Source: Tuwongella immobilis (lineage in GTDB: Bacteria > Planctomycetota > Planctomycetia > Gemmatales > Gemmataceae). From it: DNA of 64,000 bases. The DNA lies in NCBI RefSeq assembly GCF_901538355.1, contig NZ_LR593887.1:1088920-1152919 (forward strand), read 5' to 3'. The notes beneath the pieces are model-generated. The model saw only the letters and a program-made list of their open reading frames with translations, ran no database searches and was not told the origin of the DNA. Numbering within the stretch: position 1 is the stretch's first letter; every line of letters begins with the position of its first letter. Positions 1 to 7,719 of this stretch are shown piece after piece. A program made the translations under genes and the position numbers.

Positions 1-99
1 TTCAAAGATGGCGCCAAGGGGCGAGCGGGCATTCCAATCACCGTGGAAGCGGGAATGGTCTTGGATGTGGGCAAACTCTCGGTCGTCGCGTTGAGCTAA
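1..99 (+). CDS. C-terminal end of a small protein, cut by the window edge
   Basis: The first 32 codons read in frame to a TAA at 97-99. The visible end contains the stretch GIPITVEAGMVLDVGKLSV. The start lies outside the window. In planctomycetes the gene before a DUF1559 gene is often a small lipoprotein with a carboxypeptidase-regulatory-like beta fold, and the lipoprotein at 14765 stands in the same position before the second DUF1559 gene. That parallel is the only hint of identity. The stop is 24 bases before the DUF1559 start, so the two may be co-transcribed. Confidence 0.5.
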   Translation, partial: FKDGAKGRAGIPITVEAGMVLDVGKLSVVALS

Positions 100-123
100 T
101 TCCACGTGAAGGGAGAATTTTCC

Positions 124-1203
124 ATGATTCGATTCCGAAGGAATGCCTTCACGTTGATTGAGCTGTTGGTGGTGATCGCGATCATCGCGATTTTGATTGG
201 ATTGCTTCTACCAGCGGTTCAGAAGGTTCGCGAAGCGGCTTCTCGCATGAAGTGCCAAAACAACATGAAGCAGTTGGCATTGGCGGTGCACAATTTTGAG
301 TCGGCGAACCAACTGCTGCCAGCGTATTCGAGTTTGACCGGGAGCAATGCCGGGAACTTTTCCATTCAAGCGAGATTGCTGCCGTTTGTCGAGCAGGAGA
401 ATTTGCGCAACTTGCTGACATTCGATGTCTCGCTCACTGTTGGGTGTTGTCCTGGCGATGTTCGGCCGCAATTTGTGGTGCCTGCCAAGACGGTGTTGTC
501 GCTGTTTCGCTGTCCCAGTGATGCGTCGCAAGATACCTTCACCAGCCGTTCGGGAACCTCAGGCGGGGCAACCGGGCAAGATTTCGTGTATGCGGGCACG
601 AATTACCATGTCAATATTGGGACGGGAGTGGGGACATTGTACGATGCCCGGCTCCCGACGGACGGAATTGCTTGGACCAATTCGCGAGTCCGGATCACGG
701 ATATCATCGATGGCACGAGCAATACCGCCGCGTTTGGCGAATCGCTACTGGGGGTGCAGACCCAAGCACCGCCCGCGCCAACGACCGATGCCGAACGCAA
801 ACGGGTCATGATGAATATCACCTGTTCGTGGATCAGTCCGACGATTCCGCCGGCGGTGGCGGGGCTGAATGGCGGGTATGTGCTGCCAGTCGATCCGGCA
901 GGGTATTACAGCATGTCGTTGGCCAGTTCGCTCAATCGCGGGTGGTCTGGTCAGCGCGGTGCGGGGTGGATTAGCGGGCGAGAATACTGGACCGCCTATC
1001 AGCATTATCTTCCTCCCAACAGCAACATTCCCGACATGCAAACCTGTGGAAATGGTGTGCTGGGCTCCCGAAGTAACCACACAGGGGGCGTGAACCTGGC
1101 GTTGTGTGACGGCAGTGTCCGCTTCGTTCGAGACAGCATCACCCTGACGACTTGGCGTGCCTATGGCAGCCGCAACGGTGGCGAAATCATTACCGAGGAA
1201 TAA
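124..1203 (+). CDS. DUF1559 family protein with type IV pilin-like N-terminus
   Basis: A 359-residue protein. Residues 7-30 are a classic prepilin-type methylation motif and hydrophobic helix ([20 protein letters not shown]), followed by [20 protein letters not shown], the hallmark of the planctomycete DUF1559 (SBP_bac_10-like) family. The C-terminus has HTGGVNLALCDGSVRFV, also typical. The function of the family is unknown. It is expanded to many copies in planctomycetes and is probably exported and processed like a pseudopilin. The ATG at 124 is preferred over the in-frame GTG at 106 because GAAGGGAG lies just upstream and the pilin motif begins at once. A second copy lies at 15293. Confidence 0.93.
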   Translation: MIRFRRNAFTLIELLVVIAIIAILIGLLLPAVQKVREAASRMKCQNNMKQLALAVHNFESANQLLPAYSSLTGSNAGNFSIQARLLPFVEQENLRNLLTFDVSLTVGCCPGDVRPQFVVPAKTVLSLFRCPSDASQDTFTSRSGTSGGATGQDFVYAGTNYHVNIGTGVGTLYDARLPTDGIAWTNSRVRITDIIDGTSNTAAFGESLLGVQTQAPPAPTTDAERKRVMMNITCSWISPTIPPAVAGLNGGYVLPVDPAGYYSMSLASSLNRGWSGQRGAGWISGREYWTAYQHYLPPNSNIPDMQTCGNGVLGSRSNHTGGVNLALCDGSVRFVRDSITLTTWRAYGSRNGGEIITEE

Positions 1204-1214
1204 TCCGGTTCGTC

Positions 1215-1243
1215 TCGTCGTCGGGATCATCTCCCGGCGGCGA
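1215..1243 (+). terminator. hairpin after the DUF1559 gene
   Basis: TCGTCGTCGGGA (1215-1226) pairs with TCCCGGCGGCGA (1232-1243) through a 5-base loop. Two of the twelve pairs are G-U in RNA. It starts 11 bases after the stop codon. The U-tract after it is poor (GATGGGATTGTTT), so it could be an RNA-stabilising or attenuating hairpin rather than a full terminator. Confidence 0.45.
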
Positions 1244-1285
1244 GATGGGATTGTTTCCCACCCCCTAACACGATTGGAACCGACG

Positions 1286-2308
1286 ATGGACCAACTCGAT
1301 TCACCTGTGCCAATCCCCACTGCGACAATCACCAAACCGAAGTATGTGCCTCCGCCTCGTCCCTTGTCTCGAAGAATCCTCCAGGTGATTCGTCGGGGGC
1401 ATTTGTATGTTGGTTTGATGCTTTTTCCATGGGCGATTCTCTACGGGGTTACCGGATTTTTGTTCAACCATCCGACCTTGTTTGCCGATGCGCCGACGGT
1501 TCGCTTTTCTCCTGCCGATCTGCAGGGGACTCCGCTGGAATCGCCTCCTTCGCCGCAGCAACAAGCCGAGGCGGTGTTGGCGGCCTTGAATGCGCAGCAA
1601 CAACCAACCGAAGCCTACGGGATGGGAGGAGATCCCGCTTGCTATTCTGCACGAGATACGTTCGTTGCGACTGTGAAGGCGGCGGATCGAAGTTTTTTCG
1701 TGGTGTATGAGCCGTTGAGCAACAGTGGTACCATTCGGGAAACCACCACGCGAGTCCTTGCGGAGAAAGCTCCCTTTGCCACGGGCCGCGCGGAACCGCC
1801 TCGTCAACGTGGCATGGGGATGGGAGGACCAATGCAGCATCAGCATGGCGGGATTTCGATTCCGGATTCGATCATCGAGCGAATCCAATCGGCCATTCCG
1901 ACGTTGCTCCAGCGGCATGGTTTCCCCAGTGGAGCAGTGACCGTCACCACGGCCCCGGATATTCGCTTTCCAGTCATGGTCGGCGAGCAGTTGTGGACGG
2001 CGAAGTACAACCCGATCACAACCGCCGTCACGGGGACCGTTGGCGAACCCCAGAATGAACTCACCGTGCGCACGTTTCTACTGCGGCTGCATCTCACACG
2101 CGGCTATCCGGGGGAGATTTCCACGAAATGGTATTGGGCAATCGGTGTTGATGCGATTGCAGTTGTTCTCTGTTTCTGGGGCGTTTCCGGATTGTTGATG
2201 TGGTGGCAAATCAAGGCAACTCGACTGCCTGGATTGATTGTCTTGGCGGTTAGCGCCATCACGGCAACCAGCCTCGGGATTGCCATGCACGACATCTTGA
2301 GCCGATAA
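1286..2308 (+). CDS. PepSY-associated membrane protein
   Basis: A 340-residue protein with a short cytoplasmic start (about 40 residues, Pro-rich) and a first membrane helix around residues 50-70 (GLMLFPWAILYGVTGFLFNHP). A large extracytoplasmic part follows, with two weak PepSY-like repeats, the second containing GEQLWTAKYNPITTAVTG. The last helices are at WAIGVDAIAVVLCFWGVSGLLMW and at the extreme C-terminus. The layout matches PepSY_TM proteins, some of which take part in iron or siderophore reduction or in controlling secreted peptidases. A His/Met-rich loop (GMGMGGPMQHQHGG) could bind metal. The ATG at 1286 is chosen because upstream codons overlap the DUF1559 gene and the hairpin. Exact substrate unknown. 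Confidence 0.75.
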   Translation: MDQLDSPVPIPTATITKPKYVPPPRPLSRRILQVIRRGHLYVGLMLFPWAILYGVTGFLFNHPTLFADAPTVRFSPADLQGTPLESPPSPQQQAEAVLAALNAQQQPTEAYGMGGDPACYSARDTFVATVKAADRSFFVVYEPLSNSGTIRETTTRVLAEKAPFATGRAEPPRQRGMGMGGPMQHQHGGISIPDSIIERIQSAIPTLLQRHGFPSGAVTVTTAPDIRFPVMVGEQLWTAKYNPITTAVTGTVGEPQNELTVRTFLLRLHLTRGYPGEISTKWYWAIGVDAIAVVLCFWGVSGLLMWWQIKATRLPGLIVLAVSAITATSLGIAMHDILSR

Positions 2309-2354
2309 CCGCTCATTCGAGTGGAACCATGCGGACGCCGATTTGAGTTCGGCC

Positions 2355-2392
2355 GCTCCGTCTGCTTCTGGACTCCCCAGAAGGGATGGAGC
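2355..2392. terminator. nested hairpin between convergent genes
   Basis: GCTCC (2355-2359) pairs with GGAGC (2388-2392), and inside it CTTCTGG (2365-2371) pairs with CCAGAAG (2377-2383) across a 5-base loop. It lies between the end of the PepSY protein (+) and the end of the hybrid kinase (-). This is the expected place for a terminator acting on both strands, though no clear U-run is seen. Confidence 0.45.
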
Positions 2393-2447
2393 GAATTCAA
2401 GTCGGCTACCGATGTGATTCCATGGAATGCGCTTCCGCTGCATCCGA

Positions 2448-4691
2448 TTAGCGGCGTGGGGTTTGCGTGAGACTGCGCTGGACGGCGTCGATGAAGGCGG
2501 CTTCTTGCACGGGCTTGGCGACAATCTGCCATTTCGGGTCGATCAATCCCAAGTAGATCAACAAGTCGCGCGGTTGGGATGCCAAGGCGATGGTGCGCAA
2601 GCCGGATTGGGCCGATTCCAATTCTTGTACCAATTCTCGGCAGGATGTTTGTGGCAACGGCACCTGCGAGATCAACAGTTGCAGCCGATCCATGAGCGGA
2701 AGTGCCGAGACGAGCGCTTCGCTGGCATGCCGACAGGGAACTGGTTCGTATCCCATCGGTCGTAGCCACTCGGCAAGTTGGTGGCGCAGTTCGCGGTTTT
2801 CTTCGACAATCAGCGCCACGGGGCGATCCGCCGGGAGATACTCCCAGAGTGGGAAGTAGAGCCGCACGGTGGTGCCCTGGCCGGTGGTGGATTGAATGGC
2901 GATGCCGCCGCCGATGCGGTCCATCAATCCGTAGGCGGCGGCTAATCCGAGTCCGGACAAGCGTTCGCTACTGCCACGGGTGCTGACAAGCGGTTCAAAC
3001 AAGCGTTGTTGCATTTCGGGGGAGATGCCCGCGCCGGTGTCGCTGGCTTCCAGAACGATGTATTCGCCGGGTTTCAGGCGGGGCAGGATATCGGCTTGCC
3101 ATTCGCCGGGCTTGGCGCGACGAAGCGTGAGATTCCATCGCCCGCCGGCGGTGAGCGCATCGCGTGCGTTGGCGGCCAGCGCGGTCAGAATGTTGCGAAC
3201 TGCCCGAGGATCGGCGGCGATCGGCGGAAACGAGTTGGGCAACTCCAGATTCAGCGAGTTGGCCGGGCCGAGCAGTTCGAGCAACTCCGTCCGCATCGAA
3301 CCGAGCAGATCGACGAGATCCAGTTCCGATTCCATCAACACGCTGGCACCGGCGAATTCCGTGAGCTGATTGAGCACTTGCGATTGGCGGGTCAGCCCTT
3401 CGGTGATTTGCTCGGCATATTGGGCAGCGGCTTCGGGATCGGCGATTTCGCGGTTGAGATGCTGCAGCATCAGTCGGCTTTGGCCTTTGAGTCGCACGGC
3501 GGATTGATTGAGCCGCACGGCGACTTGGCCCAGGACGCGCTGCAACGCATCGAGCAGGCGCATGCGTTCGCGGGGGGCGTCGGAGAGGCCATCTGCGGGG
3601 AGGGGGACGAGCACGGCGATGGTGGCGCGGTCGGCGTCGGCGGTCAGTCGGGCCAGCCGCAGCAGCACGGGCACGCTCGGATCGCCTGCAGCGCGAATGA
3701 GTCCTTCGGTTTGGGTGCGTTGGCCGTTGATGACGGCGGCGAATGCTTCCATGACTTTGGGACCGTCGAGCGGTTGGACGAGGTCCAATAAGGATCGGCC
3801 CAGCGTGGCACCGTTGCCCAAGAGTTGGCTGGCGAGTGGGGACAATTCTTGCAATCGGCCCGATGCGTTGAGCGTGCCGTAGCCGACCGGGAATTGATCC
3901 AGTAGCGACCGCGATTGTCGGGCCAGGCGGGTGGCTTCGCGGATGGTGGCGGTGGCGGTGTCGGGGCGGAAGGCGAAGACTAGCCCGGCCATTTTGCGGT
4001 CGGTTTTGGTCATTGCGGTGAGATTCACCAGAATCGGCAGATGGCTGCCATCGCGTCGCAGCAGCACCACGGGCTGGCCGCTTTGCTCCAAATCTTCGCC
4101 CGCGCGGCGACTCGCCTGACATTCGATGGGGGCGAGCGTTTCGGGGTGCAAAGTCGGCAGCACCTTCAGGTAATCTTGGCCGATGGCGTCGTTGGCGTCC
4201 CAACCGGAAAGGGCCGCAGCCACCGGGTTCATCATGGTGATGCTGCCGGTGACATCGGTGGCGACAATTCCCAGGTCGGCCTGTTCGAAGACCATTTGCC
4301 GCAATTGATCGATTTGCAGATTGCGACTGCGTTGATGGCGCAACAGGGCCAATTCCAGGAAGGGGGCCAAGGATGCCCAATCGAACGGAAGGTGCAGATA
4401 GGCCAATGGTTTGAGCGATTCGGCTCGATCGAATGCCTCGGCGGTTTTGGGATTGCCGACGAAGATGATTCCGAGCCGTTGTCGCTGTTGGAGTTGCTGG
4501 GCGAGATCGATGCCGTCCATCGGCCCGGTCAAATTGGGATCGACCAAGGCCAAGGTGGGGGAGACTTCGACGGCTTTGCGAAGGGCGTCGGCCACACCGG
4601 CGGTATAGACCGTGTGGCCCAAGAGACGGAGTTTGTCTCGGAAGACAATGGCTTGTTCCGGTTCCACTGCGACCAGGATGACCACTTTCAT
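2448..4691 (-). CDS. hybrid sensor protein: receiver, PAS, PAS-like, HATPase, receiver-like
   Basis: A 747-residue protein, last gene of the 14080-2448 operon. Residues 1-118 form a receiver-like domain with Asp51 in ALVDPNLTG. Residues 125-235 are a PAS domain (GIVATDVTGSITMMNPVAA). Residues 260-365 are a second PAS-like domain. A helical region follows at 375-450, and a HATPase domain at 455-615 has its N box (LAANARDAL), G1 (DTGAGI) and G2 (GLGLAAAYGL). A second receiver-like domain runs from 623 to 747. The helical region has no H-box histidine in its normal place (AVRLNQSAVRLKGQS). The last receiver has LLISQVPLP where the phospho-accepting Asp should be. ATP binding looks intact but classical autophosphorylation does not. 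An alternative ATG at 4706 adds five residues. The gene begins 14-29 bases after the preceding gene. Confidence 0.85.
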   Translation of the reverse strand: MKVVILVAVEPEQAIVFRDKLRLLGHTVYTAGVADALRKAVEVSPTLALVDPNLTGPMDGIDLAQQLQQRQRLGIIFVGNPKTAEAFDRAESLKPLAYLHLPFDWASLAPFLELALLRHQRSRNLQIDQLRQMVFEQADLGIVATDVTGSITMMNPVAAALSGWDANDAIGQDYLKVLPTLHPETLAPIECQASRRAGEDLEQSGQPVVLLRRDGSHLPILVNLTAMTKTDRKMAGLVFAFRPDTATATIREATRLARQSRSLLDQFPVGYGTLNASGRLQELSPLASQLLGNGATLGRSLLDLVQPLDGPKVMEAFAAVINGQRTQTEGLIRAAGDPSVPVLLRLARLTADADRATIAVLVPLPADGLSDAPRERMRLLDALQRVLGQVAVRLNQSAVRLKGQSRLMLQHLNREIADPEAAAQYAEQITEGLTRQSQVLNQLTEFAGASVLMESELDLVDLLGSMRTELLELLGPANSLNLELPNSFPPIAADPRAVRNILTALAANARDALTAGGRWNLTLRRAKPGEWQADILPRLKPGEYIVLEASDTGAGISPEMQQRLFEPLVSTRGSSERLSGLGLAAAYGLMDRIGGGIAIQSTTGQGTTVRLYFPLWEYLPADRPVALIVEENRELRHQLAEWLRPMGYEPVPCRHASEALVSALPLMDRLQLLISQVPLPQTSCRELVQELESAQSGLRTIALASQPRDLLIYLGLIDPKWQIVAKPVQEAAFIDAVQRSLTQTPRR

Positions 4692-4720
4692 TCCGATGCC
4701 GTCCATTCCGCCCCGAGAAA

Positions 4721-5260
4721 TTATCGCACACCTGCCGGGACGCGCGGAGCGGCGGCTCCACTGCGTCGTTCGCCCACTTCGGCCTTGTGCGGCTCGGGGA
4801 TGTTGCATAGCCGCGAGGCGATGTGGTCGAAATACGGACGATTCAATTCATACGTCTGCGGTGTGAGATGCTGTTGTAGGTATTTGTCCCACAATCGGCA
4901 GGCATCTTGCATGAATTGCGGCGTCAGGTGAGCCGCTTTCATCATCGTGCAGACCCAGAACAGGCAGGCTTCGTCCAGCCAGCGCTTGTCGTCCATGAGC
5001 ATGGCGTTGGCGGAGAAGGTGTGGTACAGCTCCAAATCGCGGCGGCCTTTTTCCCAGCCTTGCGGGTGGTATTGTTTGAATCGCGGATACATCACTTGGT
5101 ATTCTTCCAGGATGTCATCCACGATTTCTTTTTGCTTGGTCCGCATTTCATCGTAGGCGGCGAGTCGATCGGCAAACGAGGCGACATAATCCGCGACCGC
5201 CGACTTTTCGCCGGGCGTGGGGTAGCGTTGATCCAGTCGCACCATCAGATTCGTTAACAT
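4721..5260 (-). CDS. phycobilisome-fold (globin-like) protein without bilin cysteine, 179 aa
   Basis: A predominantly helical protein of phycobiliprotein size. The stretch RRDLELYHTFSANAMLMDD (residues 73-91) followed by LDE lines up with the conserved allophycocyanin stretch RDLDYYLRYATYAMLAGDP...LDE. The residue matching the chromophore-attaching Cys (two before the RD pair) is Gly72, so covalent bilin binding at that site is not expected. The similarity was spotted by eye. The C-terminal 20 residues (Arg/Ala/Pro-rich) look unstructured. The start ATG has AAGGAGC upstream. It lies 24 bases after its sister gene at 5285-5755. I infer a structural or ligand-binding partner of the V4R/ferredoxin proteins. 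The fold needs a profile search to confirm. Confidence 0.65.
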   Translation of the reverse strand: MLTNLMVRLDQRYPTPGEKSAVADYVASFADRLAAYDEMRTKQKEIVDDILEEYQVMYPRFKQYHPQGWEKGRRDLELYHTFSANAMLMDDKRWLDEACLFWVCTMMKAAHLTPQFMQDACRLWDKYLQQHLTPQTYELNRPYFDHIASRLCNIPEPHKAEVGERRSGAAAPRVPAGVR

Positions 5261-5284
5261 GCGTTGTGCTCCTTGCCGGGGGCG

Positions 5285-5755
5285 TTAGACCGGGGTGGCC
5301 ACGGCCAGTGCATCGGTAATTTGACTGAGATACGGTTCCAGAATGCCCCATTGCGAAACGCCCAGCTTTTCCGCCAACAGCGTTTGCAGCAGGTGATACG
5401 GGGCGGCAACCACCTCGGCGGGAATCTCCAGATTCCGCACCAGTGCGGTCAGGTGATCGGTGACCCGATATTGCAGCAAGCGTGGATCATCCGCCAGCAT
5501 CGATTGCACCACCACCCGCATCGACTCGATGACATCGCGCACGAATCGCTGGTTGTAGCAGGTGCGTGTGGGATGCTGCCGGGCGAGTTGGGTAATCAAC
5601 TCGCGTTCCAGCCAGGATTCCATTTTCTCGATTTCTTCGGCAACGCGCATCCGCGGAGTCACGGAATTGACATACGTGCGAACTTTATCGAGTTCTGCCG
5701 GCGTGAAGAATCGCTCGTTCACGCTGTAGAGCATTTCGTTCAGCCAGGGTGTCAT
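5285..5755 (-). CDS. phycobilisome-fold (allophycocyanin-like) protein without bilin cysteine, 156 aa
   Basis: A helical protein with the length of an allophycocyanin subunit. Residues 67-92 (YNQRFVRDVIESMR, then VVVQSMLADDP) and the following LL-x2-RV-x3-L...L-x-IP track the conserved phycobiliprotein pattern Y-x3-RY...RD...AML-x-GDP-x-LL-x-RV...L-x-VP. The AAC segment that carries the bilin cysteine appears deleted between Phe71 and Arg73. One Cys (Cys66) precedes the Tyr. The start ATG overlaps the stop of the V4R gene (ATGA at 5752-5755), so the two are probably translated together. The function is unknown. A non-covalent tetrapyrrole or protein-protein role is inference. Confidence 0.7.
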   Translation of the reverse strand: MTPWLNEMLYSVNERFFTPAELDKVRTYVNSVTPRMRVAEEIEKMESWLERELITQLARQHPTRTCYNQRFVRDVIESMRVVVQSMLADDPRLLQYRVTDHLTALVRNLEIPAEVVAAPYHLLQTLLAEKLGVSQWGILEPYLSQITDALAVATPV

Positions 5756-6480
5756 GCGCGGTCCTCTGCGGTGGCGGTGGCGGTGGATTCTTCGGCTGCG
5801 GGTCCGGGATCGGTCAGGCTGAGCAATCGCTTGAGAATCGCGTCGTGCGGAATCGTGGTATTGGGCACCGATTTATTCAGCCAGGCTTCGATTTCCGCGA
5901 TCGCTGGCGTGGAAGCGATCAGGAACTTGCAACTTTCCGCACCTTGGGAGGGGCAATCGGTTTGCACCGCTTCCAGCGCTTGCCCGGAGAGATGCGAGAA
6001 AATCGCGCCGAGCATTCCGGCCATCATCAAATCTACCGGGCGATCCGATTCCGGCACCAGCGCGGGCATCATGGAGTTGCGCAGATCAATCAGCACCACG
6101 CCGCGATCCAGCAGGGTGAAATCGATGCGCAACTTCCCCCAGCCGTGATAGTTGAACGCATCGGCCAAGCAGGTGTGAACGATGCCGGTGCTGAGTTCGG
6201 CGAGCGGGGTTTGATAATACGCGGAAATCTCCGTGTCAAACCGCTTGATGAACTGCACCCCCCAGCGGCGACCAACGGCTTTGAGCACTCGCCGATACGA
6301 TTTGCCACATTCGAAGATGACCGCATCTCGAAATCCGGTGACAAAGTCGTTGGTCACCGCGCAGATGCGGGACTTGGTGGGCGTGCGCGTGACACCGGTG
6401 GCGGGATCGGTGGTGAAAAATCCGGGCTGGGCGTAGTAATTGCCTTTGAGCCGCAGCGGTAGATCGACTGTGTCCGACAT
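5752..6480 (-). CDS. V4R-domain protein (242 aa)
   Basis: V4R (4-vinyl reductase-type) domains bind small hydrophobic ligands or tetrapyrroles and occur in BchJ, in XylR/DmpR-type activators and in cyanobacterial proteins. Here the C-terminal half (about residues 95-190) carries the family signature C-x-S-x-G-x3-C-x-F-x-I, seen as CPSQGAESCKFLI with Cys176 and Cys184, after a helix and the TLLDRGVVLIDLRNS strand pair. The N-terminal third has the RDAVIFECGKSYRRVLKAVG helix common in V4R proteins. A good Shine-Dalgarno site (TAGGAGT) precedes the ATG at 6480. The gene overlaps the next by four bases. It is the second V4R gene in the operon; the other is at 6810-7601. Confidence 0.8.
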   Translation of the reverse strand: MSDTVDLPLRLKGNYYAQPGFFTTDPATGVTRTPTKSRICAVTNDFVTGFRDAVIFECGKSYRRVLKAVGRRWGVQFIKRFDTEISAYYQTPLAELSTGIVHTCLADAFNYHGWGKLRIDFTLLDRGVVLIDLRNSMMPALVPESDRPVDLMMAGMLGAIFSHLSGQALEAVQTDCPSQGAESCKFLIASTPAIAEIEAWLNKSVPNTTIPHDAILKRLLSLTDPGPAAEESTATATAEDRA

Positions 6481-6488
6481 GGGAACTC

Positions 6489-6797
6489 CTACACAACAAC
6501 CCGTTTGGCTTCTGAGGATGAACTTGCCGAGACGCTGCGGTCGGGTTTGCGAGACCACGCGGGCGAGGCAAACAATCGGCGTAACGGTCGCTGGCTGGCT
6601 TGGGGCAAGTCGATTGCCAGGCCGCCGGATGCGGAGGGGGCCGGTGCGGGAGAACCCGAACCGACGCTGCGAGTCACCGGGGCGCTTCTCGAACGGGAGG
6701 CCTCGACGGAACTGCTTGACGAATCAGCAGTTCCGGCAGGTTTGCCCAGTCGTTCCCAGGTGCGTTTCAGCGGGAGTTTGGAGATTGATTCGCTCAT
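6489..6797 (-). CDS. small Ser/Pro/Ala-rich disordered protein (102 aa)
   Basis: It lies between the two V4R genes, 12 bases after one and 8 before the next, with a good ribosome site (GAGGGG) before its ATG. The protein is rich in Ser, Ala, Pro and Arg (for example ADSSSSSVEASRSRSAP) and has no recognisable domain, Cys or membrane helix. It is probably basic and unstructured, and could be a linker or a target of the operon's Ser/Thr kinases. No homologue is recognised. The tight spacing and the ribosome site are the reasons for calling it a gene. Confidence 0.6.
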   Translation of the reverse strand: MSESISKLPLKRTWERLGKPAGTADSSSSSVEASRSRSAPVTRSVGSGSPAPAPSASGGLAIDLPQASQRPLRRLFASPAWSRKPDRSVSASSSSEAKRVVV

Positions 6798-6809
6798 GGG
6801 CCCCTCGAA

Positions 6810-7601
6810 TTACATCTGCGAGACTTTGCGGATAATGTCGGCGGCGGTCGCTCCTTCACTGCGCCAGAACGCGGCAGCATCGACTCGTTCGTAATCCGAC
6901 ACCAGGAATCGGCAGTGATCTTCGCCCGTGGAATAGCATTGCATTTCCACGCTGCCCAAACTGCGGCGGGCCAAGACGCTGAACACGGCGGCGAACAATC
7001 CCGCGTAGAAGTAGCAGACCACCGCGCCAATATCCCCCAGCGATTGGGCGACGGCGGATTCGTACAAATCGACGTAGAGCAATCCCTTGTCTTTTTGCCG
7101 GAAGTCGAACCGCCAAGTGCCCCACCCTTCGACGGTCAGCGGCCACCACCAGGTTTCCAGCAAGAAATCGACGCGCTGCTTATCGAGTTCGGCTTCGAAT
7201 TCGGCTTGTTGCCGACGCAGGAAGCCACGCATGTCTTCCATGCCCCACTGGTAGCCGCTCTTGTACATGATTTCGCGGGCCGCATTGATGCCCACTTCAT
7301 CTTCCAAGCCGCCCAGCATTGCCACCATGAAATCTTCGGAAACCCGCATCATCCGCTGCCCATACGGGTTGAAGATGGTCCCCTGGTTGGGATCGTGCAG
7401 GTAGAATTTTTGATCGAAATAATGATTGTGCTGATAGGCTTGCGTGCCCACCTGCGGGACGATTTGCGTGCGAATCCGGCCATCGCTGACACCGGGACGA
7501 CGCAGAAACGACATCGATTTCAAATCCGCCTTCTCTTTCCAGAACAGTTGCAAGGTCTGTTCCGAGGGGCGGTCGATCGATTCATCGAAATTGACGGACA
7601 T
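6810..7601 (-). CDS. V4R-domain protein (263 aa)
   Basis: The domain occupies about residues 85-240. It shows the RMMRVSEDFMVAMLGGLEDE helix, the GINAAREIMYKSGYQWGMED helix, and the closing signature C-x-S-x-G-x3-C-x-F-x-V (CYSTGEDHCRFLV, Cys222 and Cys230). The first 80 residues are specific to this protein and include an aromatic stretch around residues 56-81 (YQHNHYFDQKFYLHDPNQG). The family binds small molecules, often hydrophobic or tetrapyrrole-like, and the ligand here is unknown. It differs clearly from the V4R protein at 5752, so the pair is not a recent duplication. A 118-base gap with a small hairpin separates it from the ferredoxin gene. Confidence 0.82.
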   Translation of the reverse strand: MSVNFDESIDRPSEQTLQLFWKEKADLKSMSFLRRPGVSDGRIRTQIVPQVGTQAYQHNHYFDQKFYLHDPNQGTIFNPYGQRMMRVSEDFMVAMLGGLEDEVGINAAREIMYKSGYQWGMEDMRGFLRRQQAEFEAELDKQRVDFLLETWWWPLTVEGWGTWRFDFRQKDKGLLYVDLYESAVAQSLGDIGAVVCYFYAGLFAAVFSVLARRSLGSVEMQCYSTGEDHCRFLVSDYERVDAAAFWRSEGATAADIIRKVSQM

Positions 7602-7672
7602 GGCGTTGTCCTATCTCCATGCTTCGGGGGAAGCGGGTGATTCGGGGCGGTCCCAAGGTTGCGAGTGGGGCG

Positions 7673-7692
7673 AGGGCGGATTGGCGCCCTCG
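7673..7692 (-). other. small hairpin between ferredoxin and V4R genes
   Basis: GAGGGC (7673-7678) and GCCCTC (7687-7692) form a short GC-rich stem with an 8-base loop, in the only gap over 100 bases inside the operon. There is no U-run. It may set RNA stability or relative expression of the parts before and after it. Weak evidence. Confidence 0.3.
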
Positions 7693-7719
7693 GTCCCAGT
7701 CGGCGAATTTGTCGGCGAA

